Source: Siphonodentalium dalli
Lineage: Eukaryota > Mollusca > Scaphopoda > Gadilida > Siphonodentaliidae
Assembly: GCA_032622095.1 (NCBI GenBank)
Contig: CP136062.1
Coordinates: 164,565,990-164,629,989 of the forward strand
DNA length: 64,000 bases
Direction: 5' to 3'
Positions 48,313-60,457 of this stretch are shown here, one piece after another (position 1 is the stretch's first letter; each line of letters opens with the position of its first letter). The translations under genes were made by a program, and so were the position numbers. The notes beneath the pieces were generated by a model that worked only from the letters and a program-made list of their open reading frames with translations, searched no databases and was not told where the DNA came from.

Positions 48313-48318
48313 TTTATT
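48313..48318 (-). terminator. Poly(A) signal of SF3B3, unit A
   Basis: AATAAA on the minus strand, about 265 bases after the SF3B3 stop codon. Confidence 0.55.
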
Positions 48319-48582
48319 ATAAAATTAACAAGTTTTTTTTTAGTTTCTTCACAATTCTTTTCCAAGTTTAGTTTCTCAATATCCCCAAATTGGCAGACTA
48401 CACACTGCAATATTCACCTTCTGGGAACTTTGAAATTTGAGTCTGGGTCTCCCATAGCAGATTCTGCAAATGTCTGGCACCATATTCTCACTAACTATTT
48501 ATTAGAAGACATTTATATACTTCAACAAATATGGTCGTCTTCAGACATTTATATACTCCAACAAATATGTCCCTCTTCACAT

Positions 48583-48627
48583 TTAAAATGCGTATCTTGT
48601 TCGGATATCTTCCAGCTTCTTTGAAAC
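48583..48627 (-). CDS. SF3B3: SF3B3 last exon, 14 codons and stop (VSKKLEDIRTRYAF)
   Basis: Acceptor TTTTCAG, then the terminal residues of SF3B3 and TAA at 48,583-48,585. Unit A copy. Confidence 0.94.
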   Translation of the reverse strand, partial: VSKKLEDIRTRYAF

Positions 48628-49087
48628 CTGAAAACATTAAAAGGATAGAATGATTTTTGGTAAAATAATACTCGCATGAAAACCAAGAATCTGTTGTGCA
48701 CAACACTGCTCGGGGATAACAAATAGCAGATTGTCTTACTGCCATCCCCTGCAGTAGGAAAAGCTAATTGATTTCATTGAATTGATTTCATTGGGAATGC
48801 TCAAACTAAATTGCATGTAGAAATATTATCAAGGGCATGTTAGACAGTGTTGAATTGGATGAGTAACAGACACGGATGGCTCTTCATTAAAATGATGTAA
48901 ATATATTCAGGATGACTGGAAGGAAGGCTTTTTTAATTCAGTAAGATTGCGGAAAATATATCAGGGACACTAAAAAGTAAGTATTCTCCAGATAATCAAC
49001 AGTTAAAGTGATGTGAAACACTCGTGTAGGGTGATCATATAGAATAATAATCAAATCCAGTCGCAAGTCGGGATTATTTTACCCTGT

Positions 49088-49156
49088 GCCAATGCATTCT
49101 CTTATATATGCGAGTCGACCACAGGTCGCCTCGCATATATAAGAGAATGCATTGGC
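49088..49156. repeat. Hairpin of the ccaatgcattctc family (B copy 60,961-61,029)
   Basis: gccaatgcattctcttatat plus gcgag pairs perfectly with ctcgc plus atataagagaatgcattggc, with a gtcgacc/ggtcgcc centre. The left flank keeps half of the 31,480-type element (aatccagtcgcaagtcggga). Confidence 0.88.
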
Positions 49157-49889
49157 CTAAAAATATTTGACATGTATTTTCATATAACTGATCCACAAAA
49201 ATACGGGATTTGCAATCGTACCACCAAAGCTCACGCTATCATCGGAAACACCAAAATCAAGAGAAAAATTGAATTTTCTAAGTAAAAAAAGGGCCATAAC
49301 TCTGGTGAAAATAGGTGGACGAAACCCGTGCTATGTATGTAGCTGTTCACCCATGCTGCTCTATCACCATACCAAATATCAGCTAAATCTGCCCAGCGGT
49401 TGCTGAACAATAATGCAAAATGTTTGTACGGACGGACGTATGGACGTCGACTATATACCCGCCGACTTCAAGTCGGGGGCATAATAAGGATACTTGACAG
49501 CAATTAAATGTCTAAAGAATGTTTATACACCTAACATTTCCCTCCAAATATACATAACAATTACATACTCTCCAAGGAATATGAGTAAAAAAATGTGTAA
49601 GTGCCCCCACATTGCACTACAAATCATTGAGAAATATGATTACATGCCCTTGGGGAAAACATCCTGATCCTGCACAGATGTCATAAGATGTGTAAAAAAC
49701 AAAGAACTACACATTTGGGCTATTGGCCGACCATGGGCGTACTCGTGCAATCACAGTAGAATAACTTTTGGTCAATTCTTCTATATCCCCTAATTAGCAG
49801 AAGACAAGATGCATAATCGAGGTGACTAATTTATTAAACTGGGGAACTTCAATCTGATGCTAAATCTCCCATAGCAGTTGAGGCCTAAG

Positions 49890-49983
49890 CAGAATGAGTT
49901 TTCCCAGAGGGTGAATTTGGTGACACCAACCCACAGTGCGGGGGTGGCATCACTTAATTCACCCTCTGGGGACCTCATTCTGC
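49890..49983. repeat. Hairpin of the gaggtccccagag family in an SF3B3 intron (B copy ~61,763-61,856)
   Basis: gcagaatgag...cccagagggtgaatt pairs with aattcaccctctgggg...ctcattctgc. Confidence 0.82.
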
Positions 49984-50079
49984 AAACAATTGAAAGGCTT
50001 GAATAGCACAGAAGTGCAGTTCCGTTTTATATCAAATTGTATATTCCAAAGAAATAACGAGGTATTAAGTGTTTCTCAC

Positions 50080-50175
50080 CTCACTTGTTGTTCTATCTAG
50101 TTCATCAGAGATGGTTTTCTGTTTTTGCAATTCTAGAGAATTGTACATTTCACAAAGGTCGCCATCAATGACATT
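50080..50175 (-). CDS. SF3B3: SF3B3 exon, 32 codons (NVIDGDLCE…)
   Basis: Acceptor ATTTTCAG and donor GAG|GTGAGA. The translation matches the NVIDGDLCE ... DELDRT region near the C-terminus. Unit A copy. Confidence 0.95.
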
Positions 50176-51282
50176 CTGAAAATAAAAAAGAGTTTATAAT
50201 GTAACAGTTTAAAATGTTGTTTACATGTAATCTCAAAAGTGCTTACATCTCAATTTGACTGAAAGTACTTACTCAGCCATCACTATCCATTTGTTATGCA
50301 ATGTCAAGGAACTAAGGTGAATGTACTGCAATAGGAGTTATCATTCAGACAACAAAATAATTAGCAAATTCCAAGTCAAAATAAGGCATAAATCATAAAT
50401 GGTCAGACTGAATCCAAATTCAAACTTGATCGGGACTTTCTCATATGAAGGCCATACACAAAGTTTCATCAAATTCTATAAAATACTATTCCAAGATATC
50501 ATCCGGACAACAAATGTTTCGGATGGACGGACACACATCGCTCATTTCTATATTCCCACAAATGTTTTTCTTCAAGGGACAACTACCGACAAGACTATCC
50601 ATCGAAGTATCAATTCTAGACTCATTAAAGTTATCTACCAACACCAAATGAATGCGATTTAAAATCTCAACAAGAGCACGCCGTCGGGGAGTGGCAAAAT
50701 ACGGCCATTTTGGGTGGGGCAAGGTTTAATTCATTTGTTTGAAACCTTTGACTCAAGACGAAATAATATTTGAACTTGACCTGTATATCAAATTTGTTTC
50801 AGTTCACTCGATTCAATCTAAAGTTGTCATCTGGAAACCGCAAATATCAGGTAAAATCTAAGTCGAAAAAGGGGCATAACTCAGTCAATCATGCATACGA
50901 AACCCATAATCGAACTTGATCTGTATTTTGGGGTGGTAAACTAATATACCAAATTTGGTTCAGTTCACTCGATTCAATCTAACGTTGTCATCTGGAAACT
51001 GCAAATCAGGTAAAATCTAAGTCGAAAAAGGGGCATAACTCAGTCAATCATGCATACGAAACCCATAATCGAACTTGATCTGTATTTTGGGGTGGTAAAC
51101 TAATATACCATATTTGGTTCAGTTCACTCGATTCAATCTAAAGTTATCATCCGGAAACCAAAAGCGGACGGACTGACTGACAACCCATTTACATAATACG
51201 AACGTTTTTTCAAAATCAACAAACCCAAAATAATGCAGTTGAATCTTGTTGTAATAAGTTAATTTATACTGATCAAACTTAC

Positions 51283-51387
51283 CTTCACAGGAAAGTAATA
51301 CGATCTGTATGAGAGATGGTCGCGGCCACATAACGGAGGGTTCTCTGTCCGCATGTGCATTTCCAGATGTTGGAAGAAGTCATGATC
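51283..51387 (-). CDS. SF3B3: SF3B3 exon, 35 codons ([11 protein letters not shown]…)
   Basis: Acceptor TTTTCCAG and donor AAG|GTAAGT. The translation includes [19 protein letters not shown], nearly identical to other animals. Unit A copy. Confidence 0.96.
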
Positions 51388-51590
51388 CTGGAAAAGCACA
51401 ATATTTGAAAAGTTATTAGTTTTATAGATCGGAGTTCAGATCAATGACAAAACACGGCTGTAAATTGATAAAAAATATGGGGAGATTGGATCTAAATCAC
51501 TACTTATGTTTTTGCTTAACCCTTTTGTGACGGGTGCTGCACTGGTGCAGCATTAAAGATCTTGTGCCAGTGCAGCATTAAAGATCTTGT

Positions 51591-51755
51591 GCCAGTGCAT
51601 TCTCTAATATATGCAAGTCTCCCATAAGGAGCCTCGCATGTATAAGAAAATGTACTGGTTAAAAAGGTCAAAGCAAATATTGTTAGGCCAATACATTCTC
51701 TTATATATGCAAGGCTCCCTATGGGAGACTCACATATAATAGAGAATGCATTGGC
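51591..51755. repeat. Two mirrored hairpins of the ccaatgcattctc family, diverged (B copy ~63,464-63,628)
   Basis: Hairpins at 51,591-51,658 and 51,687-51,755 have gtctcccata/tatgggagac instead of gtcgaccata centres. They are preceded by a short duplication of gcagcattaaagatcttgtgcc. Confidence 0.75.
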
Positions 51756-51916
51756 ACAGGATTTTCGCACTATTTCAGGAAGCTCCAGTCATGGAAGGGT
51801 TAAAGATATATTTAGTACTTATATCAGTGAATCAAACTGATGAGGGAGTTTCCAGGCACTTTGCCAATGAAGAATATAACATTCAGCTAATATTACCAAT
51901 AGTGTGCGTGTCATTT

Positions 51917-52009
51917 GCAGAATGAGGTCCCCAGAGGGTGAAGTCAGTAATGCTATGACGCACGGCGTGCTAGCTTCATCAAATCCAACCTCTGGGAACC
52001 TCATTCTGC
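51917..52009. repeat. Hairpin of the gaggtccccagag family in an SF3B3 intron (B copy ~63,790-63,882)
   Basis: gcagaatgaggtccccagagg pairs with cctctgggaacctcattctgc. Confidence 0.8.
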
Positions 52010-52129
52010 TTATGCCTCAACTGCTATGGGAGACCTAGGATCAGATTGACGTTCCCCAGTTGAAGACTTGAAGTTGGTGATGTTCACCCATTAGTCACCT
52101 CGATTATGCATTTTATCTTCTAACAAGAG

Positions 52130-52905
52130 ACTCATATACCAAATATTGTTTAAATCGGTTAATATTTCATCGAGTTATCGTGCTAATGGTGATAAAATTG
52201 TTAAAAATAGACAAACTAAGACCCATAACTCCGCGAAAAACATTTGGACAAACCTGGTTTTCGAACCTGTCCCGAGATATTGTTGCAGGACACTCATACA
52301 CCAAATATTGTTGAGATCGGTTAATATTTCATCAAGTTATCGCGCTAACGGTGATAACATTGCTAAAAATAGACAAACTAAGACCCATAACTCCGCGAAA
52401 AACATTTGGACAAACCTGGTTTTCGAACTCGTCCGAGATATTGTTGCAGCAGACTCATATACCAAATATTGTTGTAATCAGTTAATATTTCATCAAGTTA
52501 TCGCGCTATCGGTGACAAAATTGCTAAAAATAGACAAACTAAGGCCCATAACTCAGCGAAAATAATTCGGACAAACCAGGTTTTCGAACTCGTCCGAGAT
52601 ATTGTTGCAAGAGTCTCATATACCAAATATTGTTGAAATTGGTTAATATTTGCGCGAGTTATCGCGCTATGATATCGGTGAAAAACTTAACTAAAAACCA
52701 TCTAAGATGGACAACTCTTGTAAAAAAGTTTGGATGTGACCCATTTTCTACAGGCAGTAAATAGTCATTGGGAGCAACTGCCATACCAAATTTTTTTTGA
52801 ATCCGTTCACAAATGTCTTAGTTATAAGGCATTCTTTAGGTTCGCCCGCCCGCCAACCGTCCCTCGCCAAACCATAAGTCGAGTTTTTGAAAAACTTGAC
52901 TAAAA
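52130..52905 (-). repeat. gtcgagttttt interspersed repeat, reversed copy
   Basis: Counterpart of 32,953-33,685. It has subunits with aaatattgtt(g/t)..., tttcat(c)aagttatcgcgc and aaacctggttttcgaa, ends ccgccaaccgtccctcgcc and closes with the gtcgagtttttgaaaaacttgac hairpin. Confidence 0.78.
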
Positions 52906-53011
52906 ATTAGGTGACATAGAAACTTCCAACAATGCAAAAAGTAACTAAAACAATGTTAAATTGAGAACATAGACACTTCCCAGGATATTAAGCTTAACTT
53001 AATGTCTAAGA

Positions 53012-53099
53012 AGAATAAGGTCCCCAGAGGGTGAATTTGGTGATGTCAGCACACTATCCAGGATAGCATCACTAAATTCACCCTCTGTGGACCTTATTA
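53012..53099. repeat. Hairpin of the gaggtccccagag family in an SF3B3 intron
   Basis: aataaggtccccagagggtg pairs with caccctctgtggaccttatt. Only the unit A copy is within the window. Confidence 0.8.
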
Positions 53100-53206
53100 T
53101 GAAAATGAAAGTTACACAATTAGCAGGCTTGAATATTACCAACCCGGTAGTACCATTTCAGAACACGTGTCTGAACTACATACAATATTTACTTAACTCA
53201 TCAATA

Positions 53207-54104
53207 CTTTACCCAACAGAACGGCCCTGTGCCAATGCATTCTCTTATATATGCGAGTCGACCATAGGTCGCCTCGCATATATAAGAGAATGCATTGGCT
53301 TATTAAAAATAATAAAAGGTCAGCAGACCACAGTGTCCCCCGACAACATGGCAAGTCGATGCCGCTTTGTTAAAGAAATTTGAGTCGAAAAGGGTTAATA
53401 ACTCCATAAAAAAAATATTAGCTATATAGATGTTGCAAATCACCAACATGTTAGGAACAATATCCCAGAGTTTCAAATCTCTACATTTAAAACTGTAGGA
53501 GGAGTTGATTACACCATGAAGGTACACAATCTCATCCAAAAGGCAAAAATGGTCCAAATTTTCTAAGTCGAAAACCCCCCAAAAATATGGAAAAAATGAT
53601 ATTTTTCATTAGCTATATAGATGTTGCAAATCACCAACATGTTAGGAACAATATCCCAGAGTTTCAAATCTCTACGTTTAAAACTGTAGGAAGAGTTGAT
53701 TACACCATGAAGGTACCCAATCTCGGACGGACGGACGGACACACGCCCGGACACACGAGGGTCATTTCTATAGTCCTCCGACGGAAACGTCGGGGGACAA
53801 ATAATATTGTCAAAGAATGTAGAAAAATATTATAAAAATTGTTAAAAATTGCAAGAAAAAATGGTAAAAAGTGCTAAAAAAAGATTTTTTTTAGGCCAAT
53901 GCATTCTCTTATATATGCGAGGCGACCTATGGTCGACTCGCATATATAAGAGAATGCATTGGCACAGGGCATAACTGTAACCATCACAATGTGGTCAATG
54001 AACCGGTTCCAATGATATCCATATTTGTATGGTTTTATTGAGACAGACCGAAGATATTTTAGGCTGTTGAAGCTTTATTTGGGCGTTTTCTTGGGTAAAG
54101 GGTT
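53207..54104. mobile_element. Larger TIR element with two mirrored hairpins (relative of 26,549-26,943)
   Basis: ctttacccaac and ttgggtaaagg form the ends. Hairpins of the ccaatgcattctc family lie at 53,231-53,299 and 53,895-53,963. Between them is an extra ~600 bp that contains two direct copies of a ~170-bp segment (agctatatagatgttgcaaa...) and ends in cggacggacgg. Confidence 0.75.
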
Positions 54105-54227
54105 AATTCAGAATGATTCCTCATATGAGTTGCTGCATTTAAGATGCTTTCATATAATATTTCTAAATTGTGAAAACAAAAAGTCTGTTGAAATGGGAAA
54201 GATTGTATCATGACATCACAAACTAAC

Positions 54228-54371
54228 CTCTGGAGATGTGAATGCTACCAACATTCCGATACCGCCCGACAGCGTAGTATAAACTAGAGACTCGGAACCT
54301 CCTGGAATCAGCGTGGCTTTCTGTAGTGAAGTGATCACCTCACCCACATGAAAGTTTATTATGATGTCCAC
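54228..54371 (-). CDS. SF3B3: SF3B3 exon, 48 codons (VDIIINFHVGE…)
   Basis: Acceptor TTTTCCAG lies before 54,371 and donor GAG|GTTAGT after 54,228. The translation contains TLIPGGSESLVYTTLSGGIG, a strongly conserved stretch of SF3B3. It is present only in unit A within this window. Confidence 0.95.
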
Positions 54372-54507
54372 CTGGAAAAGTAAACATAGTTTATAGCTTA
54401 CTGCTATTATTGAGCTGAGAAAGTCGACACAAAGACTAACAGAGCAAACAAACTAACAACACACGCATTCTAAATGGATGTCAAAACCTGAACATACTGT
54501 GACATTT

Positions 54508-54599
54508 GCAGAATGGGTCCCCAGAGGGTGAATTTATTGATGTAACCCCACACATCGGACTAGCATCACCAAATTCACCCAATGGGGACCTTATTCTGC
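54508..54599. repeat. Hairpin of the gaggtccccagag family in an SF3B3 intron
   Basis: gcagaatgggtccccagaggg and its imperfect inverse ending ggggaccttattctgc. Confidence 0.75.
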
Positions 54600-54772
54600 T
54601 TAGTCTCAATTTAACATGTTTTTAGTTACTTTTTCCCTTCTGTTCAGTTTCTATGTCCCCTAGTTTGCAGAAGATGAAATGCATAATCGAGGTGACTAAT
54701 GGGTGAACATCACCAACTTCAACTGGGGAACTTCAACCTGATTCCAGGTCTCCCATTGCAGTTGTGGCCTAA

Positions 54773-54865
54773 GCAGAAAGTGGTCCCCAGATTGTGAATT
54801 TGGTGACGCTAGCCCACTGTGTGGAATTGTGCTACTAAATTCACCCTCTGGGGACGTCATTGTGC
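54773..54865. repeat. Hairpin of the gaggtccccagag family between the two upstream SF3B3 exons
   Basis: gcagaaagtggtccccag pairs with ctggggacgtcattgtgc. The adjoining 54,640-54,770 block (cgaggtgactaatgggtgaa..., ggtctcccattgcagttg) also accompanies the hairpins at 49,890 and 51,917. Confidence 0.75.
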
Positions 54866-55159
54866 AGATGTCAGAAACACTATATTCAGACTTGATGGAC
54901 ATGCTTTTCTCTATGTTGCTGTATCGGAAGATATTTAATCCCATTTCTGAGACTATTCCCTGGCCAGAATTAAACTTCATCTCAATACACCAAAGTCCTT
55001 ATATCTATATAGTAGATTGCTGTATTTATAAAATGTAATAGGCAGTGAAAATTACTGTAATGGAGTGCAGACTACACCTGTAATCAATTTCAGGAAAACA
55101 AATGGTTACTCTTGCACTAATCTACACGAGAAGGAGCGATATATGTGACCATGACTAAC

Positions 55160-55188
55160 CTTCTGTGATGCCCCACTGAGCAGCCCTC
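55160..55188 (-). CDS. SF3B3: SF3B3 exon piece (…GLLSGASQK), truncated at the unit junction
   Basis: Nine codons precede a GTTAGT donor at 55,159, matching the GASQK region of SF3B3. The upstream part of the exon is missing because unit B starts at 55,189. Confidence 0.75.
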
Positions 55189-55435
55189 TATGACAAAAAG
55201 CAAAATTATCTTATAAATAAATAAATAGGAAAAATAGTATGCAGTGCAAAGTGCGAAGAGCAAAAATTACGGTGCGGATTGCAGAAATTACCAAAGATAA
55301 TAAACGGATTGAAAAAACATGTGAAAAATTATTTTGCCAGTGTGAGAAAACAGTGTATTTTACCGGCGAGAAAAATATCAAGAAACAGTTCACAAAAAAC
55401 GCCGCAAAGATTCGAGTAAGATCGACGACGCCATT

Positions 55436-55714
55436 TGTTATAATTATGGGGTATTGTGCAGCATTGTGAATAATTATACATGAAGTGCAAGTGTGAAATA
55501 ATACCTTTTAATAATACAGCAATAGAAATACACGATGTTGTCAATAGGTTGGTTTGGATTCAAGTGATGGGTTTCCGTCAGCCTCGTCATCTCCCTCGGA
55601 TTCTCCCGTATCTTCGCTCCAATATCGCTATATTGGAGCCGTTTGCCGAGAAGCATCTATTTGATACAGGTTTTACTCTACCAGGCCTAACTATTAAAAC
55701 CCATAAATACAACA
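55436..55714 (-). repeat. Truncated-element LTR in unit B, 36 bp shorter
   Basis: Matches 43,527-43,841 except around 55,590, where cgtcatct joins ccctcggattc and a net 36 bp are missing. Only 247 bp of element leader precede it, so this is not an independent insertion. Confidence 0.88.
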
Positions 55715-56213
55715 ATATAATAATAATTTGAGTCGGCGGTTTTAAAGCAGTCAGTCGGGACGAGCAGAAACCAACACTTTATTAAGTATGGCCAAAACAG
55801 AAGGCTTCTTTGTTTGATATGTTATAATCCTTGTCTGGACATTGAAGACCGCATTTACTTACTCAGCGCTGTTAAACAAAAGGAGTCGACCTTGTGTCAA
55901 CATTTTGTCACTGTTTGACTCGCAGGCGATATATTCATAATTGATTTGTAACACTATACGTGACTATAGCATGCATGGCTTATCGCTTGCTACAGCCGTA
56001 GGCTAATTTCGGGTTTTATCTTTTGAATAGGGAGATTTCGTTTCCCAATCGGGAGTATGCACTAGAGAAATGACACAAAATCGGGAGACTCCCGACGAAA
56101 TCGGAAGGCGACTTCACTTCTCCCTGGCGCGACACTAAGGCGACTTCGAGGGCGACTATTTCGCCCTACTCGCCTGGTAAGCTGAGGCCTGGGTTACCTG
56201 ACATGCCCCCCTT

Positions 56214-59200
56214 TTAGCTCACCTGAGACGAAGTCTCCGGTGGAGCTATAGTCATCACTCCTCGTCTGTCCGTCAACAATTCTTTGAACATCTTCTCCTC
56301 TTGAACCGTATGACCAAATGGGTTCATATTTGGTGTGGATGTTCCCTAGGCGACTCATTCAGATTTGTTCAAATGAGGTCACTGGGTCAAACAGTTGCGA
56401 AGCCAGGGCCACAACTCTTTCCCTCCATAGTGATTCTTTTAAACATCTCAAATACCATCAGGCCAAATGGGTTCATATTTGGTATGAAGGATCCTTGGGC
56501 GACTGGGGTTCAGATTTGTTCGAATGAGGTCATTGGGTAAAATGTGGGCATGGCCAGGGACATCATTTTTTTTTTATTAAACTCCATGGTCAATTATATA
56601 TATATATATTGTGCCCCTGGTCCTTTATTAAAGTTCACTGCTTCTGCCACCCTGGTCCCAAAAATAATATTTACTCAAATTCTGAATAGAGAATCATTCG
56701 AAAGAACCATTTACTTTGGCTCTAACTGTATGAAAATGTGATCAGATAGTTGAATAAGGGCAGAGCCACAGACAACCATTTCACCACATAGTAATTCTTA
56801 AAATATGTTTGCAAGAGCCAAGAACTAGTTGGCTTATTTAGCATGGAATATTCTTGTTTGACGGCAATTCAGATTTTTTTTAATGGAGTCACCTGGTCAA
56901 ATAGGGGCCAAGCGAAGGACAGTTTCACTCTTAGTATGCTTCCTTCAAAAGGACCCATCAGGTTTATTTTACTGATATTTAGTATGAAGGTTTTTTGTTG
57001 TCTGGGATTCAAATTTATTCAGATGGGGTCACCAGGTTAAATAGGGTGGGACCAGGGACACAACTATATGTCTCTATAGTAATTCTTAAAATGTCTTCTA
57101 AAGAGAGGTTGGACTATTTAGCTTTCATATACTTGGAGGATCCTTTAGTGACTGAGATTCAGATTTGTTAACATGAGGTCAACATGTTAAGAAATGACGG
57201 GGCTATGGGGACTAATAAAATCATTGAAATACCAAATTCATTAAATCATCTACCTTGGACCTACGGTCACCTACCGGACTGATTAATTTGACATACATGT
57301 ACCGGTATGGTGTTTTGGGTCCATGGATAATTGGGCTTCAAACATGTCTAAATGGTTTAATAAAAAGGTGCTTGCGAGATTGGAAATTTCAAACAATTGA
57401 GAAAGTTAGAGATGTCTGTTGTGAAATTCCAACCTAAGACTTAGGGAGTCTGGAGGGGACTTGTTGAGCTGGAGGAGGGGGTGATCAGTAGTGTATAGTT
57501 GGTAATTTCAAGGTGGATATTCACCCATCTACATACATGAAGCCTCTCTAGCCACATCCTGTTTAGATAAACTTCTTTCAAAGTTATTATGAAAAGTTCT
57601 GACTGTTGTGGTCTCCAGTCTTATCAGTCTGGTGAGCGACCCCCCAGTCATTGACTGTCTTGTTTAATGGTGGATCCCATTCAAACAAATTTTGATCCCA
57701 ACTCTCCATAGGCCATATACACCAAATGCCATTTTTGATTGGTCGAACCCATTTTACCAGATCTGTAACCCAGTCCCAGGTAACACAAGGACCCTCCATG
57801 CTAATTACTAGATCTAAGCTAAATAGGACTGATGGCTCTTGAGGAGGAGCCATTTTAAGAATTACTATGGGGGAAGAGTTACGTCCCTGATCCCATCCGT
57901 ATTTGACCGGTGAACCCATTTCAACAAATCTGAATCCCAGTCACCCAAGGACTCTCTATACCAAAATGTATGCTAAATATGTCAAATGGTTCTTGAGAAG
58001 ATGTTTCAAAAATAACTAATGAGGGAAAGAATTATGTTGGTGGCTCTGACCCTAAAATCCAATTCTGAATCAAATCTGAATCCTAGTCACCCATACCAAA
58101 TATAAGCTGAATATGCCTGATGATTCTTGATAGGAAGACATTTTAAGAATTACAATGGACGGACAAGTTATGTCCCTGGTTCCGCACTTATTTGACCAGG
58201 TGACCTCATTTTAACACATCTGTATCCCCGTCACCCAAGGACCATCCATACCAATTATAAGATAAATAACCCCGATGATTCTTGAGATGTTTTAAGAATT
58301 ACTATGGATGGAAATAGTTAAGTTCCCTAGCTATGCAACTTTTTGGACCATGTGACCCCCGTTTGAACAGAACTGAATCCCAGTCAACTAGGGACCATCC
58401 ACACAAAATGTCTCAATTCTTCATCTCAGGTAAGCTAAGAAAAATGCCTCCTTCTTTCTCATCCAGTTTCCCATATGTAATTGCCTGAGAAAACAGGTAT
58501 TTAGTTTTACTGGCCTAACTGTCAAAGATTCATCATTCACACTTGGCCTTGAGAGTTTGTTATCATAAGCCATATGTCATTTATATACAAACTCTCTAAC
58601 AGGCAGATAATTTTAGGGTATTAATCAAAGGAGCGGTCATTCCTATCAGATTTGTTTACACTGCCATTTCATTTATTACTTTATAATCATTTGACTTCTA
58701 TATGGTGTTAAGTAAACATTCTGTGATAGCAAGCCACCTTCCTCATATCTCATAGAGCTCCGAGTATCTGCTGTTTGCATGTTCTTGATTTTAGACTGAT
58801 TTACACCAAATTTGGTTTAGTCACCCTGGTGAATGTTATAATGGTGTTATTTTTTTTTAATTGAGCAAGAAATTAATCTCAATTAAAAAAATAAAATTAA
58901 TTTGACGAAAAAAAAGCCATGTTTTCTTTTTCTCAATTTTTTTTTTTTTATAGATTGAACAAGGAGTTCCATCTAAATTTTTTTGTTTACAAATTGTGTC
59001 CCTGGCTCTGCACTATTTGACCCAGTGACCCCCATTTGAACAAATCTGAACCCCAGTCACCCAAGGACCCTCCACATCAAATATAAGCTAAATCGGCCCA
59101 ATGGAAGAAGAGAAGAAATCATTCTAAGAATTACCATGGAGGAATAGAGTTATGGCCCTGCTTTCACAACTATTTGACCCAGTGACCTCATTTGAACAAT

Positions 59201-59348
59201 CTGAATGTGAGTCAACTAGGGAACATCCACACCAGATATGAACCCATTCGGTCTCATGGTTCCGAAGATGTTTGAAGAATTGTTGATGGATGGACAGACG
59301 GATGGATGGACGGACGAGGAGTGATGACTATAGCTCCACCGGAGCATG
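56214..59348. repeat. Unit B copy of the large fold-back repeat
   Basis: Same structure as 44,341-47,474, with one extra G and one t/c substitution seen. Confidence 0.8.
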
Positions 59349-59714
59349 GTTCATCGGAAAGCTCTTGGCGAGAGCTTTCCGATGAATGCCAACAAGTCAT
59401 ATTTCCGACTAAATCCTGAAAAGTTACCCACAATTCTGCTGTGGTTAAGGGGTCGATAAGTGATGATTACTTAGGGCATTACTGTATTCAGTTACAAAAG
59501 GGGTGAGACGAATATAGCACAAATTCATTCATGAAAATTTTATTTCATCATCAATATAAACCTATGATTGTAATGAATTGTAAGAGAAATGGCTATGTCA
59601 CAATGAAATTTCATAAATATAAACAGCAGACTGCTAAAACATTCATAAATACATAACTAAATGGCTATCATGAGAAGCCATGACTGTATTCAGGGAACAG
59701 TCTCCACATACATA

Positions 59715-59927
59715 GTAATGCTCCAATTAATCGACTCCTTAACCACAGCAGAATTATGGGTAACTTTTAGTTAAGGATTTAGTCGGAAATATGGCTTGTT
59801 GCCATTCATTGGAAAGCTCTCGCCGAGAGCGTTCCTATGAATGGCAATAAGCCATATTTCCGACTAAATCCTGAAAAGTTACCCATAATTCTGCTTTGGT
59901 TAAGGAGTCGATTAATTAGAGCATTAC
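59715..59927. repeat. Unit B copy of the ~213-bp fold-back hairpin
   Basis: Identical in layout to 47,841-48,053. Confidence 0.82.
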
Positions 59928-60187
59928 TGTATACAATTGTCTCTGAAAACTGCAGTTTCCATGTTTATGAAGGTCTTTCACTAAAACAAAATATTTTTCA
60001 ACATAACTTATCAGATTCAGAGAAATGAAAATGAATATCTGTTCCAGGACTGAGAATATGGTGCCCGACATTTGCAGAATGAGGTCCCCAGAGGGTGAAT
60101 TTAGTACCGCACAGCGGGCTAGCATAATTAAATTCAATCTCTGGGGACCTCGAGTGTGTTTAGGCCCAATCTTGTCCGGAAATTATC

Positions 60188-60193
60188 TTTATT
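60188..60193 (-). terminator. Poly(A) signal of SF3B3, unit B
   Basis: AATAAA on the minus strand, about 265 bases after the unit B stop codon; counterpart of 48,313. Confidence 0.55.
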
Positions 60194-60457
60194 ATAAAAT
60201 TAACAAGTTTTTTTTTAGTTTCTTCACAATTCTTTTCCAAGTTTAGTTTCTCAATATCCCCAAATTGGCAGACTACACACTGCAATATTCACCTTCTGGG
60301 AACTTTGAAATTTGAGTCTGGGTCTCCCATAGCAGATTCTGCAAATGTCTGGCACCATATTCTCACTAACTATTTATTAGAAGACATTTATATACTTCAA
60401 CAAATATGGTCGTCTTCAGACATTTATATACTCCAACAAATATGTCCCTCTTCACAT

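Larger units (their letters stand above)
43280..55188. repeat. Segmental duplication, unit A (11.9 kb)
   Basis: From tatgacaaaaagc at 43,280 onward the sequence is repeated from 55,189. The offset is 11,909 bp at first and 11,872-11,875 bp after a net 36-bp loss in the LTR of unit B. Over the 8.8 kb that can be compared I see about six single-base indels, mostly in short runs, and one substitution. Unit A ends inside an SF3B3 exon. Confidence 0.93.
48583..55188 (-). pseudogene. SF3B3: SF3B3 3' fragment in unit A (five exons, 5' cut at the duplication junction)
   Basis: Five consecutive minus-strand exons encode the last 138 or so residues of splicing factor 3B subunit 3 (SAP130). This WD40/beta-propeller scaffold of the SF3b complex in the U2 snRNP is needed for branch-site recognition in the nucleus. 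All junctions have AG/GT, all phases are 0, and the encoded residues follow the known C-terminus in order to RTRYAF-stop. Introns are 788, 2,856, 1,107 and 1,452 bp, and are full of MITEs. The most upstream exon is cut at 55,188 and fused to retrotransposon leader from unit B. No promoter or earlier exons are attached, so this copy is probably not an independent gene, although its reading frame is undamaged. Confidence 0.82.
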
